NCBI GenBank assembly: GCA_903884535.1
Contig: CAISEZ010000096.1
Location: 1 to 52,771 of the forward strand
Direction: 5' to 3'
Length of the DNA stretch: 52,771 bases
DNA from: an uncultured Verrucomicrobia subdivision 3 bacterium
Lineage (GTDB): Bacteria > Verrucomicrobiota > Verrucomicrobiia > Limisphaerales > UBA11358
A program made the translations under genes and the position numbers. Positions 6,566 through 15,646 of this stretch are shown in pieces (the first letter of the stretch is position 1; each line of letters starts with the position of its first letter). The notes under the pieces are model-generated. The model saw nothing but the letters and a program-made list of their open reading frames with translations, had not been told where the DNA came from and did not search any database.

Positions 6566-8941
6566 ATGGCGCTCAACAACGAAACTTTGCAGCAGCAACT
6601 GGTCAACGACCTCATCGTGGAAAGTGCCGAGGGGTTGGAGCGTTTTGACAAAGAGTTGCTGTTGCTTGAAAAAGGCGAGGGCCACAAGGATTCGCTGAAC
6701 ATTAGCTTCCGCGCCATTCACACGATCAAAGGCACCGCCGGCTGCATCGGGCTGGGGAAAATTGAGTCGGTCGCGCACGTCGGCGAAAGCCTGTTGAGCC
6801 TGTTGCGCGATGGGAAATTAAAAATCACGGCGCCGATGATTTCGGTGCTGCTGGAATATTCCGATGCGCTCAAGGAAATGTTGCGCTGCCTGGAAGAAAC
6901 CGGCCAGCAAGGCGACCACGATTATTCCGGCCTGCTCCAAAAATTGCAGCAGTTGCAGACGGGCGAACTACCCGCTGCCGCAAAGCCGGCCGCTGCTCCG
7001 GTCGAGCCGGCGGCACCGACGGCGGCAGCCGTCCCTGCCAATTGGGGACTTTTTGAGGACGAGGCAAAACCGGCCGCCGCACCCGCGCCACCGGTTTCTG
7101 AAGACAAATCCTGGGGCATGTTTGCCGACGAACCGGAAACGCCGGCTGCAACTGCGCCGATCGTGCCGGCCACGGTCGTTGCCGCACCGGTTGCACCAGC
7201 GCCGGTTCCCGTCGTCGCCGAAGCGGCTCCGGTTGTGGAAAACAATCCCGCGAAGCCGGCGGCGCACGTGACGGAAACGGCCATCCGCGTGGATGTCGGC
7301 CAGCTCGACCGGTTGATGAATCTCGTCGGCGAACTGGTGCTGGCGCGTAACCAGATTCTCCAGTTCACCGGCAAGTCCACGGAACCGGCGCTGCTGCACG
7401 CGTCCCAGCGGCTGAATCTCATCACCACGGAATTGCAGGAGAGCGTGATGAAGACGCGGATGCAGCCGATTGAAAATATCTGGGCGAAATTTCCGCGCAT
7501 TGTCCGCGATGTCGCCCGCGAATTGGGAAAAAAAATCCAGCTCGTCATGGAAGGCAACGAAACGGAACTGGATCGCACCATCATCGAGGCGATCAAGGAT
7601 CCGCTCACGCACATTCTCCGCAACTCGATGGATCATGGCATCGAGAAGCCCGACGTCCGCGCCAAGGCCGGCAAACCGGAAGAAGGATTGCTGGTGCTGC
7701 GCGCGTTTCACGAAGGCGGCCAGGTCAACATCGAGATCATGGACGACGGCGGCGGCATCAACGTGGCGCGCGTCAAACAAAAGGCGGTGGAGAAAGGATT
7801 GCTCACGCCGGAAGCCGCCGCGCGCATGAGCGACCGCGAAGGCTACAATTTGATTTTCCTGCCGGGACTTTCCACCGCAGAAAAAATCACCAATGTTTCC
7901 GGACGTGGCGTGGGCATGGATGTCGTCAAAACCAATATTGAAAAAATCGGCGGCTCGGTGGACATCCTGAGCGAGGCCGGCCAAGGCACGACGTTGAAAA
8001 TTAAAATTCCGCTGACGCTGGCGATCATTCCGGCACTGATCGTGACGAGCGGCGGTGAACGTTTTGCCATCCCGCAAGTGAGCCTGCTCGAACTGGTGCG
8101 GCTGGAAGGCGAGGCGGCGCGCACGGGCATCGAATCGCTTTACGGCTCGCCGGTCTATCGGCTGCGCGGCCAGTTGCTGCCGCTGATTCATCTGAACCGC
8201 GAGTTGGGGCTGGTGGCGGCCGGCGAAGAAAAAACCACCGAGGTCGTTCAAATCATCGTGTTGCAGGCGGACGGCCAGCGCTTCGGTTTGATCGTGGATA
8301 AGATCAACGACACTGAGGAAATCGTGGTCAAGCCGCTGGGCAAACAGTTGAAAAGCATTCCGTGTTTTGCCGGCGCGACCATCATGGGCGACGGCAAAGT
8401 CGCGCTCATCCTCGACATCCTGGGCCTGGCGCAGGTTTCCAAAGTCATCGCGGAATCCCGCGACCGGGCGCTGGCCGAAAAACCGGCCGAGCTGGTCCGG
8501 CAGGACAATCGCCAGACGTTGCTGCTGTTCAATGCGGGGAAAAATTCGCGGCTGGCGATTCCGCTCGCGATGGTGGCACGGCTGGAGGAGTTTCCGCTCA
8601 ACGCGGTGGAACGCGCGGGCGACCAGGACGTGGTGCAGTATCGCGGCCAGATTTTGCCGCTCATCCAGATTTCCAAATTTTTGTCGCAGGCCGAGCCGCC
8701 CACCGCGCAGCTTGATCCGATGCAGGTGGTGGTTTACTCCGAGCAAGGCCGCAGCGTCGGCCTCGTGGTCGGCCAGATCAACGACATCGTCGAGGCGGTG
8801 CTGACGGTGAAACGCGATGCGCCCCGGCGCGGCATCGCCGGCTCGGCGGTCATCCAGGACAAAGTTACCGACCTTGTGGACGTGGCGGGGATCATCCGCG
8901 CGGCCGAACCGAATTTTTATTCCACCGCCGCGGAAACCTGA
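6566..8941 (+). CDS. cheA: Chemotaxis histidine kinase CheA with two CheW-like domains
   Basis: The 791-residue kinase has these parts in order. An HPt domain (about 1-125) has the phospho-accepting His52 in FRAIHTIKGTAG. An Ala/Pro-rich linker follows (about 135-245). Dimerisation helices start near 248 (DRLMNLVGELVLARNQI). The GHKL ATPase has the N-box HILRNSMDHGIE, MDDGGGI and GRGVGMDVV. A regulatory CheW-like domain (about 485-630) is followed by a second CheW-like domain (about 645-785, from TLLLFNAG). The second CheW repeat is an addition to the standard layout. No folded P2 domain is visible. Instead the linker has two copies of a short motif, NWGLFEDE (159-166) and SWGMFADE (182-189), which might dock CheY. 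It acts at the receptor array with CheW and the MCPs. Confidence 0.95.
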   Translation: MALNNETLQQQLVNDLIVESAEGLERFDKELLLLEKGEGHKDSLNISFRAIHTIKGTAGCIGLGKIESVAHVGESLLSLLRDGKLKITAPMISVLLEYSDALKEMLRCLEETGQQGDHDYSGLLQKLQQLQTGELPAAAKPAAAPVEPAAPTAAAVPANWGLFEDEAKPAAAPAPPVSEDKSWGMFADEPETPAATAPIVPATVVAAPVAPAPVPVVAEAAPVVENNPAKPAAHVTETAIRVDVGQLDRLMNLVGELVLARNQILQFTGKSTEPALLHASQRLNLITTELQESVMKTRMQPIENIWAKFPRIVRDVARELGKKIQLVMEGNETELDRTIIEAIKDPLTHILRNSMDHGIEKPDVRAKAGKPEEGLLVLRAFHEGGQVNIEIMDDGGGINVARVKQKAVEKGLLTPEAAARMSDREGYNLIFLPGLSTAEKITNVSGRGVGMDVVKTNIEKIGGSVDILSEAGQGTTLKIKIPLTLAIIPALIVTSGGERFAIPQVSLLELVRLEGEAARTGIESLYGSPVYRLRGQLLPLIHLNRELGLVAAGEEKTTEVVQIIVLQADGQRFGLIVDKINDTEEIVVKPLGKQLKSIPCFAGATIMGDGKVALILDILGLAQVSKVIAESRDRALAEKPAELVRQDNRQTLLLFNAGKNSRLAIPLAMVARLEEFPLNAVERAGDQDVVQYRGQILPLIQISKFLSQAEPPTAQLDPMQVVVYSEQGRSVGLVVGQINDIVEAVLTVKRDAPRRGIAGSAVIQDKVTDLVDVAGIIRAAEPNFYSTAAET

Positions 8942-8951
8942 AAGAAAACGC

Positions 8952-9380
8952 ATGGCCAACCCCAAACAATTTTGCACGTTCTTTCTCAACGGCCTGTATT
9001 TCGGCGTGGAAGTCACCCACGTCCAGGAAGTGCTCCGCCATCAGCCGATGACGCGCGTGCCGCTGGCACCGGCGACGGTGCAGGGACTGATTAATTTACG
9101 CGGCCAGATTCTTACGGCCATTGATTTGCGGCGACGGCTGGAACTGCCGGCCCGGACGGGCGAGCGGTTGCCGATGAACGTCGTCGTCCGCACCGCCGAT
9201 GGCGCGGTCAGTTTGTTGGTGGACGAGATCGGTGATGTCGTGGAAATCCAGGAAGACATTTTCGAACGGCCGCCGGAGACGCTGCGCGGTGTCGCCCGCG
9301 ACCTGGTGCGCGGCGTTTATAAATTAAAGGAGCGCCTGCTGCTCGTCCTCGACACCGAAAAAACCGCGAACTGCAACTGA
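8952..9380 (+). CDS. cheW: CheW coupling protein
   Basis: The 142-residue protein is a single CheW domain covering the whole chain, starting QFCTFFLNGLYFGVEVTHVQEVL. The family core VQGLINLRGQILTAIDLRRRL is recognisable, as is the end region AVSLLVDEIGDVVEI. It links CheA to receptor tips. The ATG at 8952 follows cheA by 10 bases and gives the expected domain start; the upstream reading-frame extension lies inside cheA. Confidence 0.93.
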   Translation: MANPKQFCTFFLNGLYFGVEVTHVQEVLRHQPMTRVPLAPATVQGLINLRGQILTAIDLRRRLELPARTGERLPMNVVVRTADGAVSLLVDEIGDVVEIQEDIFERPPETLRGVARDLVRGVYKLKERLLLVLDTEKTANCN

Positions 9381-9410
9381 CAAAATTTTTACCCATCAAC
9401 GGAGAACCCT

Positions 9411-11696
9411 ATGAACACTGAACGGACCGCTTCACTCGAAACCCCGCACCGCAACGGCCACTTGAATGGCAATGGCAGCTCTGCGCCGGCCACGGATTAT
9501 TCCAACCGGTCGCTGCTGGAACCGCAAGCCGCGCCCGCCGCCGCGCCGCTGGGCAATAAATTTGCGATTGGCCTGAAAGCCAAAATCATCATCCCGGCGG
9601 TCGCCGCGCTGTTCATCAGTTTGGCCGCGATTTATGTGGCGGTGTTGCGCGAGGCCAAGGTGCTGGAAACGTCCCGGATGACCGCGCTGGCCTCATCGGC
9701 GCGTTCCGTGCAGGACAAGATTGACCGTTGCTTCTTTGAACGCTACGGCGATGTGCAGGCGTTCGCGTTGAACCGGATGTTGCATCGCGACCTGAAAACG
9801 CTGACCGATGCCGACCGCATGGGCATCGTCAGTTTGCTGTGCGATTACGCCAAAAGTTACGGCTGCTATGACTTGAGCCTGGTGGCCGACACGACCGGCA
9901 AAATCGTTGCGGTCAATACGCAATCGCCGCAGGGCGACCCGTTGCCCAACGCCCACCTGCTCATCGGCGCTAGCGTCGCGGACACGGAAGGATTTCGTAA
10001 TGCGGTGGACGGCAAGTTCACGACCTACAAAGACCCCGCCGCGTTGACCGGCACGTTTGTTTCCGCGCCGGAAAAAAATCCGCTCGTCGCCCAGGTTTAT
10101 GGCGACAAAGCCCCGAACTGGACCGTCACGCTGACAGCACCGATCCGCGACGCGCAGACCGGCGAGATCCGCGGTTACTGGCAGAATTATTTTGACTGCG
10201 ACATGATCGAAAAAATTGTGCTGGCTGAATATGCCGAGCAAAAAAAACAAGGGCTACCCTCGGCAGAACTGCAAGTCATAGACCCCGCCGGCCGACTCAT
10301 CGTGGATGCCGACCCGTCGGAAACCGGCAAGAACGAAGTCCGCACGACCGATCTGCTCAAGGATAATTTCTTCGACACGGGCGAAGACATCGCGCTGGCC
10401 GCCAAAAAATCCGCCGACCCCGACGGCACGGTCTATGGAAAAAACGCCCGCATGAGTAAACCGGGCGGACCAGCTTTCATCCAGCCTGGCGGGTTTGCCC
10501 GCAGCACACCCATTTTGGGATACGCCGGCAGCGGTTTCAGCACGTTTGTTCGGGCTGAATCCAAAGAATTGTTCGTCGTGACGAACACGCTCAAGCTCGT
10601 CACCCAAATCACCGCCATTGTGGGCTTGAGCCTCGGCGCATTGCTGCTCTGGCTGGTTTCCCGCGCGATTGTCGGCGGCATCAACAATGTCAAAACCGCC
10701 ATCGTCGGCCTCGCACACGGCGACATCAGCCGCGACCTTTCGGTGCACAGCAATGACGAGGTGGGCGCGATGTCCCGCGCATTCAACCAGGCGCGCAGTG
10801 GCTTGAAAAATGTCTTCGGTGCGGACCAGGTGAACTGGCAGAGCATCGGCGAAAAACAACGTGAGGCCACGCGGCTCACGGAAAGCCTCAAGGTCACGCT
10901 TAACAAAGTCGGACAAAATGCTCAGACGCTGGCTTCCGCCTCGGAAGAACTCACCGCCGTCAGCCAGCAGATGAGTTCCAACACCGAAGAGACCGCCACC
11001 CAGGCCAACGTCGTGGCCGCCGCGTCGGAACAAGTCAGCCGGAACGTCGCCACTGTCGCCGCCAGCGCCGAAGAATTGAGCGCGAGCGTGAAGGAGATTG
11101 CCCAAAACGCCGGCGAAGCGGCGCGCGTGGCCAGCGAAGCCGTCGGCGTCGCCCGCGAAACGAATCTTACCATCACCAAACTCGGCGACAGCAGCGTCGA
11201 GATTGGCAAGGTCGTCAAAGTGATTACCAGCATTGCCGAGCAGACGAATTTGCTGGCGCTCAACGCCACGATTGAAGCCGCGCGGGCCGGCGAGGCCGGC
11301 AAGGGGTTTGCCGTCGTCGCCAACGAGGTCAAGGAACTGGCCAAGCAGACCGCAACGGCCACCGAAGACATCAGCCGGAAAATCAATGTCATCCAGGGCG
11401 ACACCACCAGTGCGATTGCCGCCATCAAACAGATCGGCTCGGTGATCGGCCGCATCAATGATATTTCCAACACCATCGCCAGCGCCGTGGAGGAACAATC
11501 CGCCACGACGAATGAAATCGCCCGCAACGCCAGCGAAGCCGCCAAGGGCAGCACGGAGATTTCCAAAAACATCGCCAACGTGAGCGTGGCGGCGCACAAC
11601 ACCACGGAAGGCGCCAACAACACTTTGAGCGCGGCGACCGAACTGGCCAAGCTGGCCAGCGATTTGAAACGCATCGTGGACCAGGTGCAAATCTAA
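9411..11696 (+). CDS. Transmembrane methyl-accepting chemotaxis protein with periplasmic sensor
   Basis: This 761-residue receptor has an unusually long cytoplasmic N-terminal tail (about 50 residues, Asn/Pro/Ala-rich). It is followed by TM1 (about 58-79) and a periplasmic region of roughly 310 residues resembling a double-Cache sensor. TM2 is near 395-418 and then comes a HAMP domain. The signalling hairpin has its tip in [18 protein letters not shown]. Flanking helices carry Gln/Glu/Ala methylation-type segments such as [20 protein letters not shown]. It ends in VDQVQI with no C-terminal CheR-tethering pentapeptide. The ligand cannot be inferred. It is the only membrane-bound receptor in the cluster. 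Confidence 0.92.
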   Translation: MNTERTASLETPHRNGHLNGNGSSAPATDYSNRSLLEPQAAPAAAPLGNKFAIGLKAKIIIPAVAALFISLAAIYVAVLREAKVLETSRMTALASSARSVQDKIDRCFFERYGDVQAFALNRMLHRDLKTLTDADRMGIVSLLCDYAKSYGCYDLSLVADTTGKIVAVNTQSPQGDPLPNAHLLIGASVADTEGFRNAVDGKFTTYKDPAALTGTFVSAPEKNPLVAQVYGDKAPNWTVTLTAPIRDAQTGEIRGYWQNYFDCDMIEKIVLAEYAEQKKQGLPSAELQVIDPAGRLIVDADPSETGKNEVRTTDLLKDNFFDTGEDIALAAKKSADPDGTVYGKNARMSKPGGPAFIQPGGFARSTPILGYAGSGFSTFVRAESKELFVVTNTLKLVTQITAIVGLSLGALLLWLVSRAIVGGINNVKTAIVGLAHGDISRDLSVHSNDEVGAMSRAFNQARSGLKNVFGADQVNWQSIGEKQREATRLTESLKVTLNKVGQNAQTLASASEELTAVSQQMSSNTEETATQANVVAAASEQVSRNVATVAASAEELSASVKEIAQNAGEAARVASEAVGVARETNLTITKLGDSSVEIGKVVKVITSIAEQTNLLALNATIEAARAGEAGKGFAVVANEVKELAKQTATATEDISRKINVIQGDTTSAIAAIKQIGSVIGRINDISNTIASAVEEQSATTNEIARNASEAAKGSTEISKNIANVSVAAHNTTEGANNTLSAATELAKLASDLKRIVDQVQI

Positions 11697-11735
11697 GCTG
11701 TCTGCGAGAAAAATGTTCACCCAAAAAATGATCCC

Positions 11736-12110
11736 ATGAAAATGTTAATCATTGATGACTCGAAGGCGATGCGGACGTTTTTGCAGCACCTCGCCAGCGA
11801 GCTTTCGTTCAAGACCGAGGAAGCCGAGGACGGTCGCGACGGCTTGAGCAAGCTCATCAAGAACGATCCGGCGGAACCGTTCGACGTGGCACTGGTGGAC
11901 TGGGACATGCCGAACATGAACGGGCTGGAACTGGTGCAGGCCGTCCGGCGCAACAAGGATTTCAGCGCGCTGAAAATGATGATGGTGACGACGCAGAACA
12001 CGATGGAACGCGTCGCCGCCGCGCTGGAAGCCGGCGCGGATGATTTTCTCATGAAGCCGGTCACCAAGGAATCGCTCGAAGAAAAACTGCAGATCCTTGG
12101 CGTGGTCTGA
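11736..12110 (+). CDS. cheY: Second CheY-type response regulator
   Basis: The 124-residue receiver has MKMLIIDDSKAMR at the start, the phospho-acceptor Asp in VALVDWDMPNMNG, Thr in MMVTTQNT and Lys in FLMKPVT. It differs clearly from the CheY at 6185, so the system has two diffusible regulators competing for one CheA. One may drive the motor and the other act as a phosphate sink, but the sequence does not tell which. It ends 13 bases before cheB. Confidence 0.92.
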   Translation: MKMLIIDDSKAMRTFLQHLASELSFKTEEAEDGRDGLSKLIKNDPAEPFDVALVDWDMPNMNGLELVQAVRRNKDFSALKMMMVTTQNTMERVAAALEAGADDFLMKPVTKESLEEKLQILGVV

Positions 12111-12123
12111 ACTCCAAAAGCTG

Positions 12124-13212
12124 ATGCCAAAAATCCGAGTCTTGGTCGTGGATGACGCGGTGGTGATGCGCAAGCTTATCAGCGAGGCGCTGACGCGCGA
12201 CCCCGGCATTGAAGTGGTCGGCGTGGCCGCCAACGGCCGCATCGCGCTGCAAAAAATCCCGATGGTCAATCCCGACCTCATCACGCTCGACGTGGAGATG
12301 CCGGAAATGGACGGGCTGGAAACCTTGCGCGAGCTGCGCAAGACGTATCCCAAACTGCCGGTCATCATGTTCAGCACACTCACCTCGCGCGGGGCAGCGA
12401 CGACGTTGGACGCGCTGGCGGCCGGTGCGACGGATTATTTGGCCAAACCCTCCAACGTCGGCAACGTGGCGGAGTGCATTGACCGGCTGCAGCATGATTT
12501 GATGACGAAGATCAAAATCCATTGCCGGCTGAACGGCGAGGATACTTCGTTGCGCCCGGCGAAAAACACGGTCATTGCGCCGCTGGTATTTTCAAACCAC
12601 CGCCCCAACACGGCCGCGGCGGAAGTGGTTTGCATCGGCACCTCCACCGGCGGGCCGAATGCGCTGGCGGAAGTTTTCAAAACGTTCCCCGCGAATTTTC
12701 ATCTGCCGATTTTGATCGTGCAGCACATGCCGCCGGTGTTCACCGCCATGCTGGCGGAGCGCTTAAACACGCATGGCTCGGTGAAATTCCACGAAGGTGC
12801 CGAGGGCCAACTCGTCGAGCCGGGCCACGCCTACATCGCGCCCGGTGGCCGGCACATGACGGTGCAACGGGTCGGCTTGACGAATGTTTTGCATTTGAAT
12901 GATGAGCCGCCGGAAAACTCCTGCCGGCCGGCGGTGGATGTTTTATTTCGCAGCGCGGTGTCGGTGTATGGCGGAAAAATTCTGGGCGTGATCATGACGG
13001 GCATGGGCAAGGATGGTTTGCGCGGTTGCGAATTAATCCGTGAACGTGGCGGCCAGATTGTGGTTCAAGACGAAGCCAGCAGTGTGGTCTGGGGCATGCC
13101 GGGCTATGTGGCGCAAGCGGGCTTCGCGGATAAAATTGTCCCGCTGAATCAAATCGCCGGCGAAATCACGCGGCGCACGCAGTCGAGTCGGCCAATGATG
13201 GCTCACCAATAA
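12124..13212 (+). CDS. cheB: Protein-glutamate methylesterase/deamidase CheB
   Basis: The 362-residue enzyme has an N-terminal receiver (VLVVDDAVVMRKL, phospho-acceptor Asp in ITLDVEMPEMDG, Lys in LAKPSN). The C-terminal methylesterase domain starts near residue 170. It shows the catalytic Ser in GTSTGGP, His in VQHMPPVF and Asp in MTGMGKDG. It removes methyl groups from MCP glutamates for adaptation and is activated by CheA. The ATG at 12124 starts the receiver directly and avoids overlap with the preceding cheY; an in-frame start at 12097 would add nine residues with no family support. Confidence 0.95.
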   Translation: MPKIRVLVVDDAVVMRKLISEALTRDPGIEVVGVAANGRIALQKIPMVNPDLITLDVEMPEMDGLETLRELRKTYPKLPVIMFSTLTSRGAATTLDALAAGATDYLAKPSNVGNVAECIDRLQHDLMTKIKIHCRLNGEDTSLRPAKNTVIAPLVFSNHRPNTAAAEVVCIGTSTGGPNALAEVFKTFPANFHLPILIVQHMPPVFTAMLAERLNTHGSVKFHEGAEGQLVEPGHAYIAPGGRHMTVQRVGLTNVLHLNDEPPENSCRPAVDVLFRSAVSVYGGKILGVIMTGMGKDGLRGCELIRERGGQIVVQDEASSVVWGMPGYVAQAGFADKIVPLNQIAGEITRRTQSSRPMMAHQ

Positions 13213-13217
13213 AACTC

Positions 13218-14045
13218 ATGGCCATCTCCAAACCTGATTTTGATTACATCGCGCAACTGGCCCGCAGCCAGGCGGCCATCGTGCTGGAGCCGGGCAAGGA
13301 ATATCTGGTCGAGAACCGCCTCGCGCCGCTGGCCGAGCGGGAAGGATTTGCGTCGCTGGAATTATTCATCGGCAAGATGCGGTCACAGGTGGTCGTCAAC
13401 GGGCTGCATCACAAAACGATTGATGCGCTGACGACCAATGAAACTTTTTTCTTCCGCGACTTCCATCCATTTGAAGCCTTGCGCAAACATATTTTGCCAA
13501 AACTCATCGAGCAGCGCGCGGCGGTGCGGCAACTGAGCATTTGGTCCGCCGCGTGTTCCACCGGCCAGGAGCCTTACACGCTGGCCATGCTCATCTGCGA
13601 ACATTTTCCGCAGTTGCGCGATTGGAAGATCACCATCTACGCCACCGATCTTTCGCCGACAGTTTTGAAAACGGCGGAGGAAGGCTCCTATTCGCAGTTC
13701 GAGGTCAACCGCGGCCTGCCGGCGGCGTATCTCGTCAAGCATTTCACCAAGCAGGGCGACCGCTGGAACATCAAGCCCGAGCTGAAAAAAAATCTGCAGT
13801 TCCGCGCCATGAACCTCATCCAGCCCTGGCCGATGCTGCCGCCCTTCGATCTGGTATTCATCCGCAATGTGATGATTTATTTCGACGTGGACACCAAAAA
13901 AATGATCCTCAAGCGCATTCGCAATTGTCTCCTGCCCCATGGTTATCTGTTTCTGGGCACGGCCGAGACCACGGTGAATCTGGATCCTGAATACCAGCCG
14001 GTCACGTTTGATAAAACCGTCGCTTACAATCTCGCCAAAAAATAA
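13218..14045 (+). CDS. cheR: Chemotaxis protein methyltransferase CheR
   Basis: The 275-residue SAM-dependent methyltransferase has the CheR N-terminal helical domain (FDYIAQLARSQAAIVLEPGK, with TTNETFFFRD at the domain boundary). It is followed by a Rossmann catalytic domain with the SAM loop WSAACSTGQEPYTLAML, IYATDLSPTVL and DLVFIRNVMIYFD. It methylates glutamates on MCP helices, opposing CheB. It follows cheB by five bases. No TPR extension is present. Confidence 0.95.
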   Translation: MAISKPDFDYIAQLARSQAAIVLEPGKEYLVENRLAPLAEREGFASLELFIGKMRSQVVVNGLHHKTIDALTTNETFFFRDFHPFEALRKHILPKLIEQRAAVRQLSIWSAACSTGQEPYTLAMLICEHFPQLRDWKITIYATDLSPTVLKTAEEGSYSQFEVNRGLPAAYLVKHFTKQGDRWNIKPELKKNLQFRAMNLIQPWPMLPPFDLVFIRNVMIYFDVDTKKMILKRIRNCLLPHGYLFLGTAETTVNLDPEYQPVTFDKTVAYNLAKK

Positions 14046-14056
14046 ATCCAAATATT

Positions 14057-14611
14057 ATGGCCACTCACACCACTCCGCCCACCGGGCATGAAGTCATGTT
14101 CGCCGACGAGGACATCATCGTCAGCAAGACCGACCTGCGCGGCGTCATCACCTACGCCAATGACGTGTTTCTCAAAGTCGCCGGCTACACCGAGGCGGAA
14201 ATTCTCGGCCAGCCGCACAACCTCATCCGCCACCCCGACATGCCGCGCTGTGTTTTCAAACTGCTTTGGGACCACCTTCAGGCGCAAAAAGAAATTTTCG
14301 CCTACGTTCTCAACAAGGCCAAAAACGGCGACCACTACTGGGTTTTTGCGCACGTCACGCCGAGTTACAATCCGCAGGGCCAGCACGTCGGCTACCATTC
14401 CAGTCGTCGCGTGCCTTATTCCGACGCCCTGCCCAAAGTGAAGGAACTTTACCAGCAATTGCGCCTGGAAGAAAAACGCCACGCCGATCCGCGCCTCGGC
14501 ATGCAGGCCGGCACACGCAAACTGGAAGAACTTTTGCAGACCGGCAAAATTGATTACAGCCAGTTTGTCTTCCAACTTTCCCAACACACCACCCTCGATG
14601 CCGCCGTATGA
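14057..14611 (+). CDS. Aer-type PAS redox/energy sensor protein (receptor half of a split Aer)
   Basis: The 184-residue protein is a PAS domain very close to the N-terminus of Aer. It has STDLRG-like [40 protein letters not shown] and KNGDHYWV. In Aer this PAS binds FAD and reports electron-transport state. There is no membrane segment and no signalling hairpin. The stop overlaps the start of the next gene, a soluble MCP, in an ATGA, so the usual single Aer polypeptide appears to be encoded as two coupled proteins. FAD binding is inferred from motif conservation only. Confidence 0.85.
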   Translation: MATHTTPPTGHEVMFADEDIIVSKTDLRGVITYANDVFLKVAGYTEAEILGQPHNLIRHPDMPRCVFKLLWDHLQAQKEIFAYVLNKAKNGDHYWVFAHVTPSYNPQGQHVGYHSSRRVPYSDALPKVKELYQQLRLEEKRHADPRLGMQAGTRKLEELLQTGKIDYSQFVFQLSQHTTLDAAV

Positions 14612-15573
14612 AAACTGAAACCTTCACCCGGATGCCGGAAACAGAATTATCCAACCGCCCAAGCGCCGGTGCGGAAAATCAATCGGCGGTCATCGCCAAA
14701 TTGATTGACGCCTGCGAACGCGCCTCGCACGGCGATTTGGAATCGCGGATCGTCGGGCTTGACCCGGATTCCGAATTTTGTCGGCTCGCCCACGCCATCA
14801 ACCATCTGCTCGACATGTCCGATGCCTTCGTGCGCGAAGCCGCCGCCGCGATGGAAAATTGCAGCCATGACCGTTTTCACCGGCCCATTTTGCTGCGCGG
14901 CATGCACGGCTCCTACCGGCAAAGCGCCACCACCATCAATCGCGCCGGCCGCAAAATGCGCGAGAGCAGCGACCAGATCGCTTTCGTCGGCCGGCTCGCC
15001 GGTGAGACCGCCGCGAGCGTCGCCACCGTGGCGGCCGCGTGCGAGGAATTGAATTCCACCAGCGGGGAAATTTCCAAACAGGCCGACGAATCCGAACGCA
15101 TCAGCCGGGACGCCGTCCAAGTTGTCGCCCAGGCCGAGCAGGCGGTGCAGCAGCTCAGCGAAGCCACGCGGAAAGTGGACAGCATTGTCACGCTCATCAA
15201 TAAAATCGCCGGCCAAACGAATCTGCTGGCCTTGAACGCCACCATCGAGGCCGCGCGAGCCGGCGAGGCGGGCCGCGGTTTCGCCGTCGTTGCCACCGAG
15301 GTGAAGGATCTTTCGCGCAACACCGCCACCGCCACCGACGAAATCAGCCAGCAAGTCGAACGCATGCACGCCACTGTGAAAGGCGTCACCGATTTCATCC
15401 AGTCCATCAACGCCACCGTGTCACGCGTGTCGCAAAGCGCCGAGGCGATTTCCCATGCGGTTTCCGAACAGGTCACCGCAACCTCCGAAATCGCCAGCAA
15501 CTTATCCGCCGTTTCCAAAAACAGCCGGCTGGTGTCCGAGCGCATCGGCGGCGTCAATGCCGTGGCTGCTTGA
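14608..15573 (+). CDS. Soluble MCP signalling protein (transducer half of a split Aer)
   Basis: The 321-residue protein lacks membrane segments. Residues about 30-110 contain a HAMP-like helical module ([16 protein letters not shown], then [14 protein letters not shown]). A standard MCP signalling domain follows, with the hairpin tip [18 protein letters not shown] and [15 protein letters not shown]. It ends soon after the return helix, with no CheR tether. The ATG overlaps the stop of the PAS gene by four bases, so both are made together and probably form a complex that signals oxygen or redox state to CheA. It is the last gene of the cluster, and a strong terminator follows. Confidence 0.88.
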   Translation: MKTETFTRMPETELSNRPSAGAENQSAVIAKLIDACERASHGDLESRIVGLDPDSEFCRLAHAINHLLDMSDAFVREAAAAMENCSHDRFHRPILLRGMHGSYRQSATTINRAGRKMRESSDQIAFVGRLAGETAASVATVAAACEELNSTSGEISKQADESERISRDAVQVVAQAEQAVQQLSEATRKVDSIVTLINKIAGQTNLLALNATIEAARAGEAGRGFAVVATEVKDLSRNTATATDEISQQVERMHATVKGVTDFIQSINATVSRVSQSAEAISHAVSEQVTATSEIASNLSAVSKNSRLVSERIGGVNAVAA

Positions 15574-15594
15574 GCCGGAAACGGATTCAGCAAA

Positions 15595-15635
15595 GCGGCC
15601 GCAAAAGCAAATTGTGCGGCCGCCATTTTTGTTTT
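15595..15635 (+). terminator. Rho-independent terminator ending the chemotaxis cluster
   Basis: A perfect 9-bp stem (GCGGCCGCA with TGCGGCCGC) encloses an 11-base A-rich loop and is followed by a T-rich tract to about 15635. It separates the receptor genes from ffh, whose ATG is 12 bases downstream. Confidence 0.88.
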
Positions 15636-15646
15636 AAGCTGGCCGG

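Noticed and set aside
14266..14654. Open frames on other strands or frames over the PAS and MCP genes
   Set aside because: They have no domain content and overlap well-supported genes; they are codon-bias shadows in GC-rich DNA.
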